Below, piece by piece: positions 6,523-14,608 of a DNA stretch of 14,608 bases. Origin of the DNA: Thermoflexus hugenholtzii JAD2 (lineage in GTDB: Bacteria; Chloroflexota; Dehalococcoidia; UBA2979). The stretch spans positions 1 to 14,608 of the forward strand of contig CAMDBZ010000016.1 of NCBI GenBank assembly GCA_945889565.1. The letters are read 5' to 3'. The position numbers were made by a program, and so were the translations under genes. Under the pieces are notes generated by a model. That model was not told the origin of the DNA. It worked only from the letters and a program-made list of their open reading frames with translations, and did no database searches. Numbering within the stretch: position 1 is the stretch's first letter; every line of letters begins with the position of its first letter.

Positions 6523-8277
6523 CTACTTGTCGAGCCAGGCGCTCTCGATCATCGCGCCCTCGTCGTACGAGACGGAGGTGCCGCGGCCGCCCGAGCGAAT
6601 GCCGCGCACCCACGGGTGGTAGGTCTGGAAGTTGAAGCCAAGCGGCGAGGTGATGCGGAACACTTTCTCCAGCTCGTAGTCCCACATCTTGCGGTGGATT
6701 GCCCGCCGCTCGGTGGGGTTGAGCTGCACCTGCTGCTGCTCGGCCCACTTGTCCATCTGCGCGTCGTTGAGCTTGATGCGGTTGCCGGGCGCGGTGGAGT
6801 GCACCTGGTTGTAGAAGTAGTTGTCGTGGTCGTAGCCGGCGGCCTGCCAGCCGGAGGTCGTCGCCTCCGCGAGCTTGCCCGTGGTCCACTGCGAGTTGAA
6901 CTGCGTGTAGTCCACGCTGCGGTCGCTCAGCTCAATGCCGACGGCGCGCAGCTGGTCCGTGAGGATCTCTGAGGCGCGCGTGTTGTACGGGCCGTACGCG
7001 TAGTACGTCGAGTTGATCTTCAGGCCGTCGACGCCGGCCGCGCGCAGCAGCTGCTTCGACTCGTCCGGTGCGTAACGCCACCAGCGTCCGAGCTCCGCGC
7101 CCGAGGGCTCCTTGTCGAAGAGCAGGTCCCACGGCGTGGTGGGGAGCGACTTGCCGAGGCCCTCCGCGAGGATGTTGATCATCGTGGGCCGGTCGATCGC
7201 GAGCGAGATCGCCTGGCGCACGCGCTCGTCGCTGTACTTGGGCAGCGAGAGGTTCAGCGCGAGCGCGAAAGTGTTCGAGACCAGCGGGGTCAGCTGCACC
7301 TGCACGTCGGGGTTGGTCTTCAGCACGTTCTTGACGTCGGTCAGCGTCTCCGTGATGCGGTACGCGTAGTCCACCTGCCCCGCGCGGTACGCCGCGAGGC
7401 GTGCGGCTGCGTCCGGCGTGATGCGGATCTCGAAGCCGTCCAGTAGCACCTTCGTGGCCCAGTAGTCCGGGTTGCGCTTGAACAGCACGGCGCTCGCCTC
7501 GGCCGAATCGAGGATCATCGGCCCGGTGCCGATCGCCTTCTTCGCGATGCTGCCGTCGTCCAGCAGCTCGCGCGGGACGATCGGCAGGTAGCGCCCGGCG
7601 AGCGGGACGACGAAGTCCGCGACGGGCCGCTTCATCGTCACGGTCAGCGTCGCTTCGTCGACGGCCTTGATCGTGTCGACGTTGGTGAAGTACGACGCCT
7701 GCGCGCCGGTGCGGTACGCCTCGTACGCGACGCGCACGTCTTCCGCCACGAACGCGCGGCCGTTGAGCGGCGCGATGTTCTGCCAGCGCACCCCGGGTGT
7801 GAGCGTGAACTTGAACGTCATGCCGTCCGGGCTGCGCTCCCAGGACTTCGCGAGCTCCGGCTCCAGCTCGAGCTTGAACGGGTCCATCTTCGCGCCGGTG
7901 ACGAAGCCGAGCAGGCGGTTGTACACCGGGTTCGTCACCTGCAGCGTCCCGCCCGCGGATGACTTCGTCGGGTCGAAGACGGAGATGTCGTAGCCGGAGA
8001 TGAAGCGCAGCGTGCCGCCGCTCTTCGGTGTGCCGGGCGGGTCCGGGAACTGGTACGGGTACGGCAGGTTGGGGTCTTTGATCAGCTGCCCCACGCCGGC
8101 CGCCGCCTGAGCCGCGCCTGTGACGGGCGCCGACGCTGAGCTCGCGGCGTCGTCCCCCTCGTCGCCGCAGCCGAGCAGCGCGGCGGCCGCCAGCCCCGCG
8201 CTTCCCAGCGCAGCCGCGCGCAGCAGCTGCCGCCGCGGTACGAATCCCGCGCGCACGATCTCGCCGAGCTCTGCCAT
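6523..8277 (-). CDS. ABC transporter substrate-binding lipoprotein, SBP_bac_5 (peptide/nickel) family
   Basis: A 584-residue extracellular solute-binding protein of the oligopeptide/dipeptide/nickel class. The N-terminus has a twin-arginine-like start (RRQLLRA, Arg15-Arg16), a hydrophobic stretch and the lipobox ALLGC with Cys37, followed by an Asp/Ala/Ser-rich linker. It is therefore predicted to be a lipoprotein, possibly Tat-exported. The mature part has the family layout: GGTLRF at the domain start, LEPELAKSWERSPDGMTFKFTLTPGVRW, GTGPMIL, KRNPDYW and VRQAISLAIDR. The ATG at 8275-8277 has GGAGGG 8 nt upstream. A TTG at 8302-8304 would add nine residues and is less likely. No permease or ATPase gene adjoins it, so the partner transporter is elsewhere. 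The ligand cannot be told from sequence alone. Confidence 0.93.
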   Translation of the reverse strand: MAELGEIVRAGFVPRRQLLRAAALGSAGLAAAALLGCGDEGDDAASSASAPVTGAAQAAAGVGQLIKDPNLPYPYQFPDPPGTPKSGGTLRFISGYDISVFDPTKSSAGGTLQVTNPVYNRLLGFVTGAKMDPFKLELEPELAKSWERSPDGMTFKFTLTPGVRWQNIAPLNGRAFVAEDVRVAYEAYRTGAQASYFTNVDTIKAVDEATLTVTMKRPVADFVVPLAGRYLPIVPRELLDDGSIAKKAIGTGPMILDSAEASAVLFKRNPDYWATKVLLDGFEIRITPDAAARLAAYRAGQVDYAYRITETLTDVKNVLKTNPDVQVQLTPLVSNTFALALNLSLPKYSDERVRQAISLAIDRPTMINILAEGLGKSLPTTPWDLLFDKEPSGAELGRWWRYAPDESKQLLRAAGVDGLKINSTYYAYGPYNTRASEILTDQLRAVGIELSDRSVDYTQFNSQWTTGKLAEATTSGWQAAGYDHDNYFYNQVHSTAPGNRIKLNDAQMDKWAEQQQVQLNPTERRAIHRKMWDYELEKVFRITSPLGFNFQTYHPWVRGIRSGGRGTSVSYDEGAMIESAWLDK

Positions 8278-8309
8278 CTGTGGGTCCCTCCGGTCAGTCT
8301 GCAATCACG

Positions 8310-8339
8310 ACCGTAATCCTTGAGGTGAGCGCGTGGCAA
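8310..8339 (-). promoter_or_regulatory. Candidate promoter of the binding-protein gene
   Basis: Minus-strand TTGCCA (8339-8334) and TACGGT (8315-8310) are 18 nt apart, giving a -35/-10 pair. The +1 would be near 8303, leaving a 26-nt leader with the GGAGGG site before the ATG at 8277. It is one of only a few promoters here with any -35 resemblance. Confidence 0.45.
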
Positions 8340-8381
8340 GCACGGTCGAAGGCGTGTGCCGAGAGCGCGGCGGCGCGCGCG

Positions 8382-8387
8382 TATCCT
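8382..8387 (+). promoter_or_regulatory. Candidate -10 box giving a leaderless mRNA for the LVIVD gene
   Basis: TATCCT ends at 8387; counting its last T as -7, +1 falls exactly on the G of GTG 8394, which is in frame with the lipoprotein. No Shine-Dalgarno sequence precedes that codon, as expected for a leaderless start. Confidence 0.45.
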
Positions 8388-8393
8388 CGATGG

Positions 8394-9956
8394 GTGGCGA
8401 TGCGAGCAACGCTGCGCAGGTGCGCGAGCCGCTGGCGCGGTGCGTGCGCCATCGCGCTCGCGGCGCTGTTGCTCGCGTGCAGCTCGGCGGCGGGCACGCC
8501 GACGCCGGAGCCGCGGCACGAGCTGCTCGCGGCAGCGACGGCGACGACGCCACCCCCTTCGCCGCACCACCTCGCGGCGCCGCCGGCCCCCGTCGCGGGG
8601 GGGCGCGCGGAGCTCTGGGTGAGCAGTCCGACGGGGCCGAGCGCCGGCCTGTGGAACGTCTATCGCGTCACGCCCGGCGACCCGCCTGAGGCCGCGCCGT
8701 GGCGCTTCGAGGGCGGCGAGCTGCCCGCGGCGGGCGTCGCGTGCGCCCCGCAGGCCGCGGTGGAGGGCACGCGCTTCGTGGACTGCGCGCCGGCGCCGGC
8801 GCGTCCGTTCGACGCGCTGCTGCTCGCCGGCGCGAGTGGCGAGCCGACGCTCGTCGTACGCACCGCGGCGGGTGACGCGCGGCTGACGCGCCTGTGGACG
8901 CGCGACGAGCCGGCGGCGTCAGCGAACGTCGGCGTGCGCTGGCAGCACGTCGGCGATCCGGCGCTCGGCGGGCACGGCGACGTCTGGGCGGACGCCGGCG
9001 TCGTGTTCGTGCCGCGCGAGGTCGGGGTGATCGAGCTGCTGGCCGCCAGCGACGGGCGCGTGCTCGGTTCGCTCGACACGCGCGTCGGGCAGGTCGTGGC
9101 CGGCGGGCCCGGCTGGATCCTCGACCTGAAGTCCCGCGACGGGCTGCTGTACGTGTCGACGGTCGCGCGCGGCGTGCTGATCTTCGATGTGCGCGACCCT
9201 GCGCGCCCGCGCTTCCTGGGGCAGCGCTTCACGCCGTATGGCGGCGCGGAGCTGCCGTTCGCCAACGTGCACAACCTGTTCCTCTCGCCGACGCGCCCGC
9301 TGCTCTACGCGATCAACCACTCGTACGCGCAGACCGACCTGCGCATCATCGACGTGGCCGATCCCGCGGCGCCGCGCGACGTCGGCACGTACCGGGTGCC
9401 GGAGCACGCGGACATCTACGACGGCGCACACGACGTGCACATCGTGTCGATCGAGGGGCGCGAGATCGCGTTCCTGCACGCGATGCGCAGCGGCTGGTTC
9501 GTGCTCGACGCGAGCGATCCTGCTGCGCCGCGCACGCTGGCGACGGCACGCTGGCCGGGCATCTTCAGGCACTCCGGTTGGCCGTTCCGTTCCGGCGGGC
9601 GGCTGTATTACGCGCACGCCGACGAGGGGCCCGACCAGGGCGTCACCGTGCTCGACCTGAGCGACCTTGCGCAGCCGCGCATCGTGTCGCGCTTCCAGAC
9701 GCGACGCGGCACATCGGTGCACGAGATCGAGGTCGTGGACGGCATCGCGTACCTCGCGTACTACATCGACGGCCTGCGCGTGGTCGACCTGCGCGATCCG
9801 GCGCGCCCACGCGAGATCGGCCATTTCGACACGGTGGCGGCGAGCAATGAGCGCGACGTGCTGCAGGGCGCGTGGAGCGTGCGCGTGCTGGACGGACAGG
9901 TGTTCCTCTCGGACGGCGCGCAGGGGATATACGCGTTCGCGCTCGTCCGCCCGTGA
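8394..9956 (+). CDS. Secreted LVIVD-repeat beta-propeller lipoprotein
   Basis: A 520-residue exported protein. The N-terminus has Arg residues, a hydrophobic stretch and lipobox LLAC with Cys29, then a Pro/Thr/Ala-rich linker to about residue 70. A less conserved region (about 70-240) follows. At least five LVIVD-type blades are visible, each of the form hydrophobic-Asp-x-x-Asp-Pro-x-x-Pro: VLIFDVRDPARP (261-272), LRIIDVADPAAP (316-327), WFVLDASDPAAP (368-379), VTVLDLSDLAQP (417-428) and LRVVDLRDPARP (461-472). Such repeats build beta-propellers on cell surfaces; ligands are mostly unknown. The start is GTG 8394 or ATG 8400; the former matches a predicted leaderless transcript. It is divergent from the binding-protein gene across a spacer of 116 nt. 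The propeller call is firm, the cellular role is not. Confidence 0.9.
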   Translation: MAMRATLRRCASRWRGACAIALAALLLACSSAAGTPTPEPRHELLAAATATTPPPSPHHLAAPPAPVAGGRAELWVSSPTGPSAGLWNVYRVTPGDPPEAAPWRFEGGELPAAGVACAPQAAVEGTRFVDCAPAPARPFDALLLAGASGEPTLVVRTAAGDARLTRLWTRDEPAASANVGVRWQHVGDPALGGHGDVWADAGVVFVPREVGVIELLAASDGRVLGSLDTRVGQVVAGGPGWILDLKSRDGLLYVSTVARGVLIFDVRDPARPRFLGQRFTPYGGAELPFANVHNLFLSPTRPLLYAINHSYAQTDLRIIDVADPAAPRDVGTYRVPEHADIYDGAHDVHIVSIEGREIAFLHAMRSGWFVLDASDPAAPRTLATARWPGIFRHSGWPFRSGGRLYYAHADEGPDQGVTVLDLSDLAQPRIVSRFQTRRGTSVHEIEVVDGIAYLAYYIDGLRVVDLRDPARPREIGHFDTVAASNERDVLQGAWSVRVLDGQVFLSDGAQGIYAFALVRP

Positions 9957-10035
9957 CGGCGCGCGCGGGTCGCGGGGGGCGGGCCGCGCCTCCGCGCTAC
10001 GCTGACGACGCTTCCGGCGCATCCGGCTCTACGGT

Positions 10036-10111
10036 TGGCGCCCCCGGCAGGATTCGAACCTGCGACCTCGGGATTAGAAGTCCTGTGCTCTGTCCACTGA
10101 GCTACGGGGGC
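10036..10111 (-). tRNA. tRNA-Arg (anticodon UCU)
   Basis: The 76-nt minus-strand sequence folds as a full cloverleaf. The acceptor stem is GCCCCCG/CGGGGGC, the D-arm GCTC-AGTGGACA-GAGC, the anticodon loop CTTCTAA with anticodon TCT, and the T-arm GCAGG-TTCGAAT-CCTGC. The discriminator is G and the CCA end is encoded. It would read AGA and AGG codons, which are rare in such GC-rich genes. The anticodon stem CAGGA/TCCCG has one A-C mismatch at position 28-42; the other four pairs are intact. It stands alone, divergent from the glycoside hydrolase gene. Confidence 0.96.
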
Positions 10112-10119
10112 GCGGTGAG

Positions 10120-10125
10120 ATTCTA
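10120..10125 (-). promoter_or_regulatory. Candidate -10 box of the tRNA-Arg gene (TAGAAT)
   Basis: TAGAAT on the minus strand is the closest match to the TATAAT consensus among the boxes noted here. It would put +1 at 10113, two nucleotides before the mature tRNA 5' end, so the precursor would have almost no 5' leader. Confidence 0.5.
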
Positions 10126-10175
10126 GATTCAGCGGACGGTGGGCGCGCGGGTCGCCCCGACACCGGCGCCTTCGC

Positions 10176-10181
10176 TAAGCT
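10176..10181 (+). promoter_or_regulatory. Candidate -10 box of the glycoside hydrolase gene (TAAGCT)
   Basis: TAAGCT predicts +1 at 10188 and a 41-nt leader that includes GGAGGGG (10217-10223) 5 nt before the chosen GTG. An in-frame GTG at 10193 lies only 5 nt after the predicted +1 and is a possible alternative start. Confidence 0.35.
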
Positions 10182-10228
10182 CGTGCAGTGGGGTGAGCCT
10201 CGGTGAGCCCGCCGACGGAGGGGCGCCC

Positions 10229-11542
10229 GTGCCCGTGCGGCTGCAACTGGCACGCGTGCTCGTCGCGGTGGCGCTCGCGCTCGTGGCGTGCCTGCTCGTC
10301 GCGTCCTCGCCGCACGATGCCCCGTCGGCGGAGGGGGCGGCCGGGCCCGGGAGCCGCATCCAGTGGCAGGGTCGCGACTGGTACCTGCACGGGGTGAACG
10401 TCCCCTGGTACCGCTGGGGTTGCGACTTCGGCTGCGGCGCGAACGGCGGCGTGTCGTCGACGAGTGCCGCCATCGAGCCGCGCTTCGCGCAGCTGCAGGC
10501 CGCGGACGTGCACAGCGTGCGCTGGTGGATGTTCTCCGGCGACCCGTGGCAGGTGTCCGCCGCGGGCGTGGACGCGAACGTGTACCGCGACATCGACGCC
10601 GCGCTGCAGCTCGCGGAGCAGTACGATCTCTATTACACGTTCAGCCTGTTCTCCGGGCCGAGCGCGGTGCCGTCGAGCTGGCTGACGAGCGCAGCGACGC
10701 GCCAGCAGATCGCGACCACGCTGGGCGGCCTGTTCGGCCGCTACGCCGGCCATCCGCGCGTGCTGTCCTGGGAGGTCTTCAACGAGCCGGACCTCGACAT
10801 CTGGCGCGGGCGCGTGCGGGAGGCCGACGTGCAGGCGTTCGTCGCCACGGTCGCAGCCGCGGTGCATGCGCACAGCAGCGCGCTCGTCAGCGTCGGCTCC
10901 GGCATGCTCGACGGACTGCCGATGTGGGTCGGGCTCGGCCTCGACTACTACGACGCGCACTGGTACGACAACATGGCGAGCGGGGATTACTGCGCGCGCT
11001 GCACGGACTACCGCACGGTGCAGGCGCGCTACGGGCTCGACGCCCCGCTGGTCATCGGCGAGTTCTTCGCCGGCGCCGCGGTCGACGCGGCGCAGCGCTA
11101 CGAGGACTGGTACCGCAAGGGCTTCGCGGGCGCCTGGGCGTGGTCGCTGTTCCCAGAGCGCACGAGCGACGGCATGTCCGTGGACCTGGCCGCGGCGGCG
11201 AGCTTTGCGGCGGCGCACGGCGACGACGGGCCGTCGGCGTCGGGCGGGGCCGTGACGCGCCCACCGGCGACCGCCGTGGCGGCGGGCGGCAGCAGCATCA
11301 CGAGTGGCAGCATCCCGGCGCGCGGGTTCGGGCTGTTCGTGTTCTCGGGCGGCTCGAGCGCGCAGCTGTTGGGCGCGTCCGGGTGCACGGGCGCGGCGGC
11401 CACGTTCTGGGCCGCGACCGGCGCGGGCGGGTTGGACGTGTACATCCCGGCCGCCGCCGTGGCCGCGGTCAACGCCTCGTGGAGCCGGCGCTTCGCGGCG
11501 GGCATCCCCGCGGGCACGCCGCTGATCGGCCGCTGCCAGTAA
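10229..11542 (+). CDS. Secreted GH5-like glycoside hydrolase with a C-terminal accessory domain
   Basis: A 437-residue exported protein with a signal peptide (about 1-26; LVAC at 18-21 could serve as a lipobox). A TIM-barrel glycosidase domain spans about 42-330. The barrel opens with WYLHGVNVPWYRWG. Likely catalytic glutamates are E186 in SWEVFNEPD (acid/base) and E278 in PLVIGEFFA (nucleophile). AHWYDN (243-248) fits the active-site His-x-Tyr of clan GH-A. This layout matches cellulases and mannanases of GH5 and relatives; the exact family and sugar are not certain. A linker is followed by a ~80-residue C-terminal domain (about 358-437) with GFGLFVFSGG, GCTGAAATFW, VYIPAAAVAAVN and IPAGTPLIGRC. 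The start is GTG 10229 after GGAGGGG. It is separated from dusB by 40 nt. Confidence 0.85.
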   Translation: MPVRLQLARVLVAVALALVACLLVASSPHDAPSAEGAAGPGSRIQWQGRDWYLHGVNVPWYRWGCDFGCGANGGVSSTSAAIEPRFAQLQAADVHSVRWWMFSGDPWQVSAAGVDANVYRDIDAALQLAEQYDLYYTFSLFSGPSAVPSSWLTSAATRQQIATTLGGLFGRYAGHPRVLSWEVFNEPDLDIWRGRVREADVQAFVATVAAAVHAHSSALVSVGSGMLDGLPMWVGLGLDYYDAHWYDNMASGDYCARCTDYRTVQARYGLDAPLVIGEFFAGAAVDAAQRYEDWYRKGFAGAWAWSLFPERTSDGMSVDLAAAASFAAAHGDDGPSASGGAVTRPPATAVAAGGSSITSGSIPARGFGLFVFSGGSSAQLLGASGCTGAAATFWAATGAGGLDVYIPAAAVAAVNASWSRRFAAGIPAGTPLIGRCQ

Positions 11543-11570
11543 CGCCGAGCGCGTCAGGCGGCGCGTGCGA

Positions 11571-11576
11571 GATACT
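11571..11576 (+). promoter_or_regulatory. Candidate -10 box giving a leaderless mRNA for dusB
   Basis: GATACT carries A and T at the key positions. With its last T as -7, +1 is exactly the G of GTG 11583, in frame with the enzyme and at the same 6-nt gap as in front of the LVIVD gene. Confidence 0.45.
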
Positions 11577-11582
11577 GGCGAG

Positions 11583-12569
11583 GTGACGCGACTCTCGATC
11601 GCCCAACTGCTGCACGCAGCGCCTGTGCGCCTTGCGCCGATGGCCGGCCTGACGAACGTGCCGTTTCGCCGCGTGGCCGTCGCCTGCGGCAGCGGCTACA
11701 CGACCAACGAGGAGATCGACGCCGACGCGCTCATCCGCGGCAAGCCGAGCGCGATCGACATGGCGCGCGGCGATCCCGCGCTCGGCGTCGTGGCGATGCA
11801 GCTGCTCGGCAACAGCGCCGAGACGCTCGTGCCGGCCGCGCGCCGGCTTGTCGAGGCCGGCGCGCACATCATCGACATCAACATGGGCTGTCCCGTGCTG
11901 AAGGTCGTGCGTCGCGGCAAGGGCGCCGCCTTGATGCGCGACGTGTCCGCGACGGCGCGCATCCTCAGCGCGCTGCGGCGCGAGCTGGACGATGTGCCGC
12001 TCACGATCAAGATCCGCGGCGGCTGGGACGACCGCGAGACGAACGCCGTGGAGGTCGCGACGATGGCGCAGGACGTCGGCGTGGACGCAATCACGGTGCA
12101 CCCGCGCACGCGCGCGCAGCAGTTCGGCGGCCGCGCGCCCTGGGACCTCATCGGCGACGTCGTTGCGGCGGTCGACATCCCGGTGACCGGCAACGGCGAC
12201 GTGCGCTCGCTCGCCGATGCGCGGCGCATGATGGCGGAGACCGGCTGCGCCGCCGTGATGATCGGGCGCGGCGCGCTCGGCCGTCCGTGGGTGTTCGACG
12301 CGGCGTACGGCGCGCTCGGCGCCGGCGCGCGCGCGGCGTACGAAGTACGCATCGTCGAGGCGCATCTCGACGCCATCGAGCAGCACTTCGCGCCGCACGA
12401 CGCGCGGCTGCAGATGCAGAAGCATCTCGCGCTGTACACCGTCGGCTGGCCCGCGGCGCGCGCGTGGCGTCGCGAACTGTTCGCGCTGCCGAGCGTGGAC
12501 GCCGTGCGCGAGGCGTACCAGCGACTGTACGCGGCCACGATGGCGGACGCGCCGGTGCTCGCGCACTAG
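11583..12569 (+). CDS. dusB: tRNA-dihydrouridine synthase (DusB-type)
   Basis: This FMN enzyme reduces specific uridines in the tRNA D-loop to dihydrouridine using NADPH. The 328-residue product has LAPMAGLTNVPFR (17-29) at the FMN site, the MQLLGNS segment, and the catalytic Cys103 in DINMGCPV. Further family residues are K143 in TIKIR, H173 in TVHPRTR, GNGD (203-206) and GRGALGRPWVF (228-238). The C-terminal helical tRNA-binding domain covers about 255-320. Length fits the Dus family (about 310-340). The DusB assignment rests on the GCPV and VHPRTR context; other subfamilies are possible. GTG 11583 is chosen because of the -10 box 6 nt upstream. An ATG at 11565 would add six residues. Confidence 0.94.
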   Translation: MTRLSIAQLLHAAPVRLAPMAGLTNVPFRRVAVACGSGYTTNEEIDADALIRGKPSAIDMARGDPALGVVAMQLLGNSAETLVPAARRLVEAGAHIIDINMGCPVLKVVRRGKGAALMRDVSATARILSALRRELDDVPLTIKIRGGWDDRETNAVEVATMAQDVGVDAITVHPRTRAQQFGGRAPWDLIGDVVAAVDIPVTGNGDVRSLADARRMMAETGCAAVMIGRGALGRPWVFDAAYGALGAGARAAYEVRIVEAHLDAIEQHFAPHDARLQMQKHLALYTVGWPAARAWRRELFALPSVDAVREAYQRLYAATMADAPVLAH

Positions 12570-12609
12570 CGATCGCCGTTTCGGCAAGTCCGGCCACGGT
12601 TGGCGATCG
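12570..12609 (+). terminator. Inverted repeat directly after dusB, possible terminator
   Basis: CGATCGCC (12570-12577) pairs with GGCGATCG (12602-12609) across a 24-nt loop, starting at the base after the TAG. There is no T-run, so termination is only suggested by position. Confidence 0.3.
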
Positions 12610-12808
12610 TCCACGCGTGCCGCTGCGCCGGCAGCGCGCGCGTGCGCGCACTCCGCACGATGCACGGCAGCGGGTGGACGGAGCGTTGCGCGCGCGTGTG
12701 GCGCGCGTCCGAGCGTCGTGAGACTCGGTGATTGCTCGCCCGCACGAATGCGTGTGGCGCGCACCGCTTCGGCCGCGCGTGCTCAACGAGGCGTGCACGG
12801 CGCATCCA

Positions 12809-12814
12809 TAACGT
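12809..12814 (+). promoter_or_regulatory. Candidate -10 box of the LPPTG surface protein gene
   Basis: TAACGT would start transcription near 12821 and leave a 33-nt leader with AGAAGG (12844-12849) just before the GTG at 12854. The TATGAATAG stretch at 12837-12845 is an alternative but fits less well. Confidence 0.35.
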
Positions 12815-12853
12815 GACCGACAACGAGTGGCGCGCCTATGAATAGAAGGCATT

Positions 12854-14161
<1,308 letters not shown>

Positions 14162-14608
14162 AGCGAGCGCCGCGCCGCCGCCGCCCTCGCGGCGTGCGTC
14201 GGCGCGGTGGCGCTGCTCGCGACGAGCCTGCCGGCGCGCACCCCCAGCGCGCCGGCGATGGCCGTCGACGTACCCCCCGCCGCGTCCGCTTCGACCGCTG
14301 TTCGCACCACCGATGTGCTGCCCGAGCTGCCGCCGCCGACGCTTGCCGGAGGGCGGCTGCGCGTCGCGGCGCTCGGCGTCGACGCGCCGATCGTGCGGCT
14401 CGGGCTCAGCCCGGACCTCACGATGGAGGCGCCGGACGCGCCCGGGGACACCGGCTGGTACGCGTTCTCGGCGCTGCCGGGGGAGCCGGGCCTTGTCGTC
14501 GTTGCTGGGCACCTCGACCGCCGCGGCGAGCCGGGCGCGTTTGCGCGGTTGGCGGAGGCGCGCGCCGGGGACCTCGTCGCGATCGACTACGCCGGGCGGA
14601 CGGACGCG
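14162..14608 (+). CDS. Sortase, N-terminal part, class E/F-like (runs past window; start unclear)
   Basis: The frame from 14162 to the window edge encodes RRAAAALAACVGAVALLATS (a signal-anchor helix) and then a Pro/Ala/Ser-rich linker. The start of a sortase barrel follows: LRVAALGVDAPIVRLG, DTGWYAFSALPGEPGLVVVAGHLD and GAFARLAEARAGD. The His codon at 14510-14512 is the expected catalytic His; Cys and Arg lie beyond the window. Sortases cleave LPxTG-type signals and attach proteins to the cell surface, and the upstream gene encodes such a substrate. In this frame the first starts after the TGA (14159-14161) are GTG 14207 and ATG 14258, both inside or past the anchor helix and without ribosome-binding sites. 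GTG 14140, with GGTGA upstream, begins MAEHPLLKRAPRRR in another frame and would need a +1 shift near 14171-14185. Confidence 0.72.

Larger units (their letters stand above)
12570..12853. other. 284-nt intergenic spacer rich in CG runs
   Basis: Beyond the inverted repeat it contains several short self-complementary GCGCGC stretches (for example around 12684-12708). Near its right end is an AT-richer part with a -10 candidate. Open frames on both strands are short, Arg-rich and lack ribosome-binding sites. No RNA gene could be recognised. Confidence 0.4.

Noticed and set aside
9998..10003. TACGCT on the plus strand as a promoter
   Set aside because: It matches the -10 pattern but leads only into the antisense of the tRNA with no gene start. 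It is probably chance.
9872..10126. 84-residue plus-strand frame ending in GRIRTCDLGIRSPVLCPLSYGG
   Set aside because: This peptide is the antisense translation of tRNA-Arg, a well-known type of spurious protein. The rest overlaps the LVIVD gene out of frame.
11469..12764. 431-residue minus-strand frame opposite dusB
   Set aside because: It is an Arg/Ala/His-rich shadow of dusB with no recognisable domain or start signal.

Overview
The window looks like chromosome of a GC-rich bacterium. It was read by eye only, with no database search. Gene content suggests Chloroflexota: a secreted protein packed with Thr-Pro repeats and ending in a sortase motif, sortase-like coding after it, a compact pst-phoU operon, and promoters that seem to consist of little more than a -10 box. 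An actinobacterial origin cannot be excluded. No mobile element, CRISPR array, phage gene or rRNA is visible.

Layout. Positions 2-352 (+) hold the C-terminal end of a major facilitator superfamily (MFS) transporter. A 262-nt spacer with a GC-rich stem-loop follows. From 4047 back to 615 (-) runs pstC-pstA-pstB-phoU, the membrane channel, ATPase and regulator of high-affinity phosphate uptake. The genes are coupled by 1-nt overlaps (TGATG, TAATG), but no pstS (phosphate-binding protein) is present in the window. Divergent from it, glgB (4209-6134, +) encodes the glycogen branching enzyme. It meets a small glycine-rich membrane protein gene (6131-6421, -) tail to tail on a shared CTAG. Upstream of that lies a lone peptide/nickel-type substrate-binding lipoprotein (6523-8277, -) without permeases. 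Divergent from it is a secreted LVIVD beta-propeller lipoprotein (8394-9956, +).

The right half carries tRNA-Arg(UCU) (10036-10111, -), a secreted GH5-like glycoside hydrolase (10229-11542, +), a tRNA-dihydrouridine synthase (11583-12569, +) and a spacer of 284 nt. Then come a Thr-Pro-rich LPPTG surface protein with 34-residue repeats and a DUF11-like domain (12854-14161, +) and the start of a sortase (14162 to the window edge, +). The last two form a substrate-enzyme pair. The sortase reading frame continues in the same frame directly after the surface protein's TGA and lacks a good start codon. An alternative start with a ribosome-binding site at 14140 would need a +1 frame change.

A recurring regulatory theme is a -10-like hexamer (A at its second position, T at its sixth) placed so that the predicted +1 falls on the GTG start codon of two genes (8394 and 11583, predicted leaderless mRNAs), or 26-58 nt upstream of genes that have a Shine-Dalgarno sequence.
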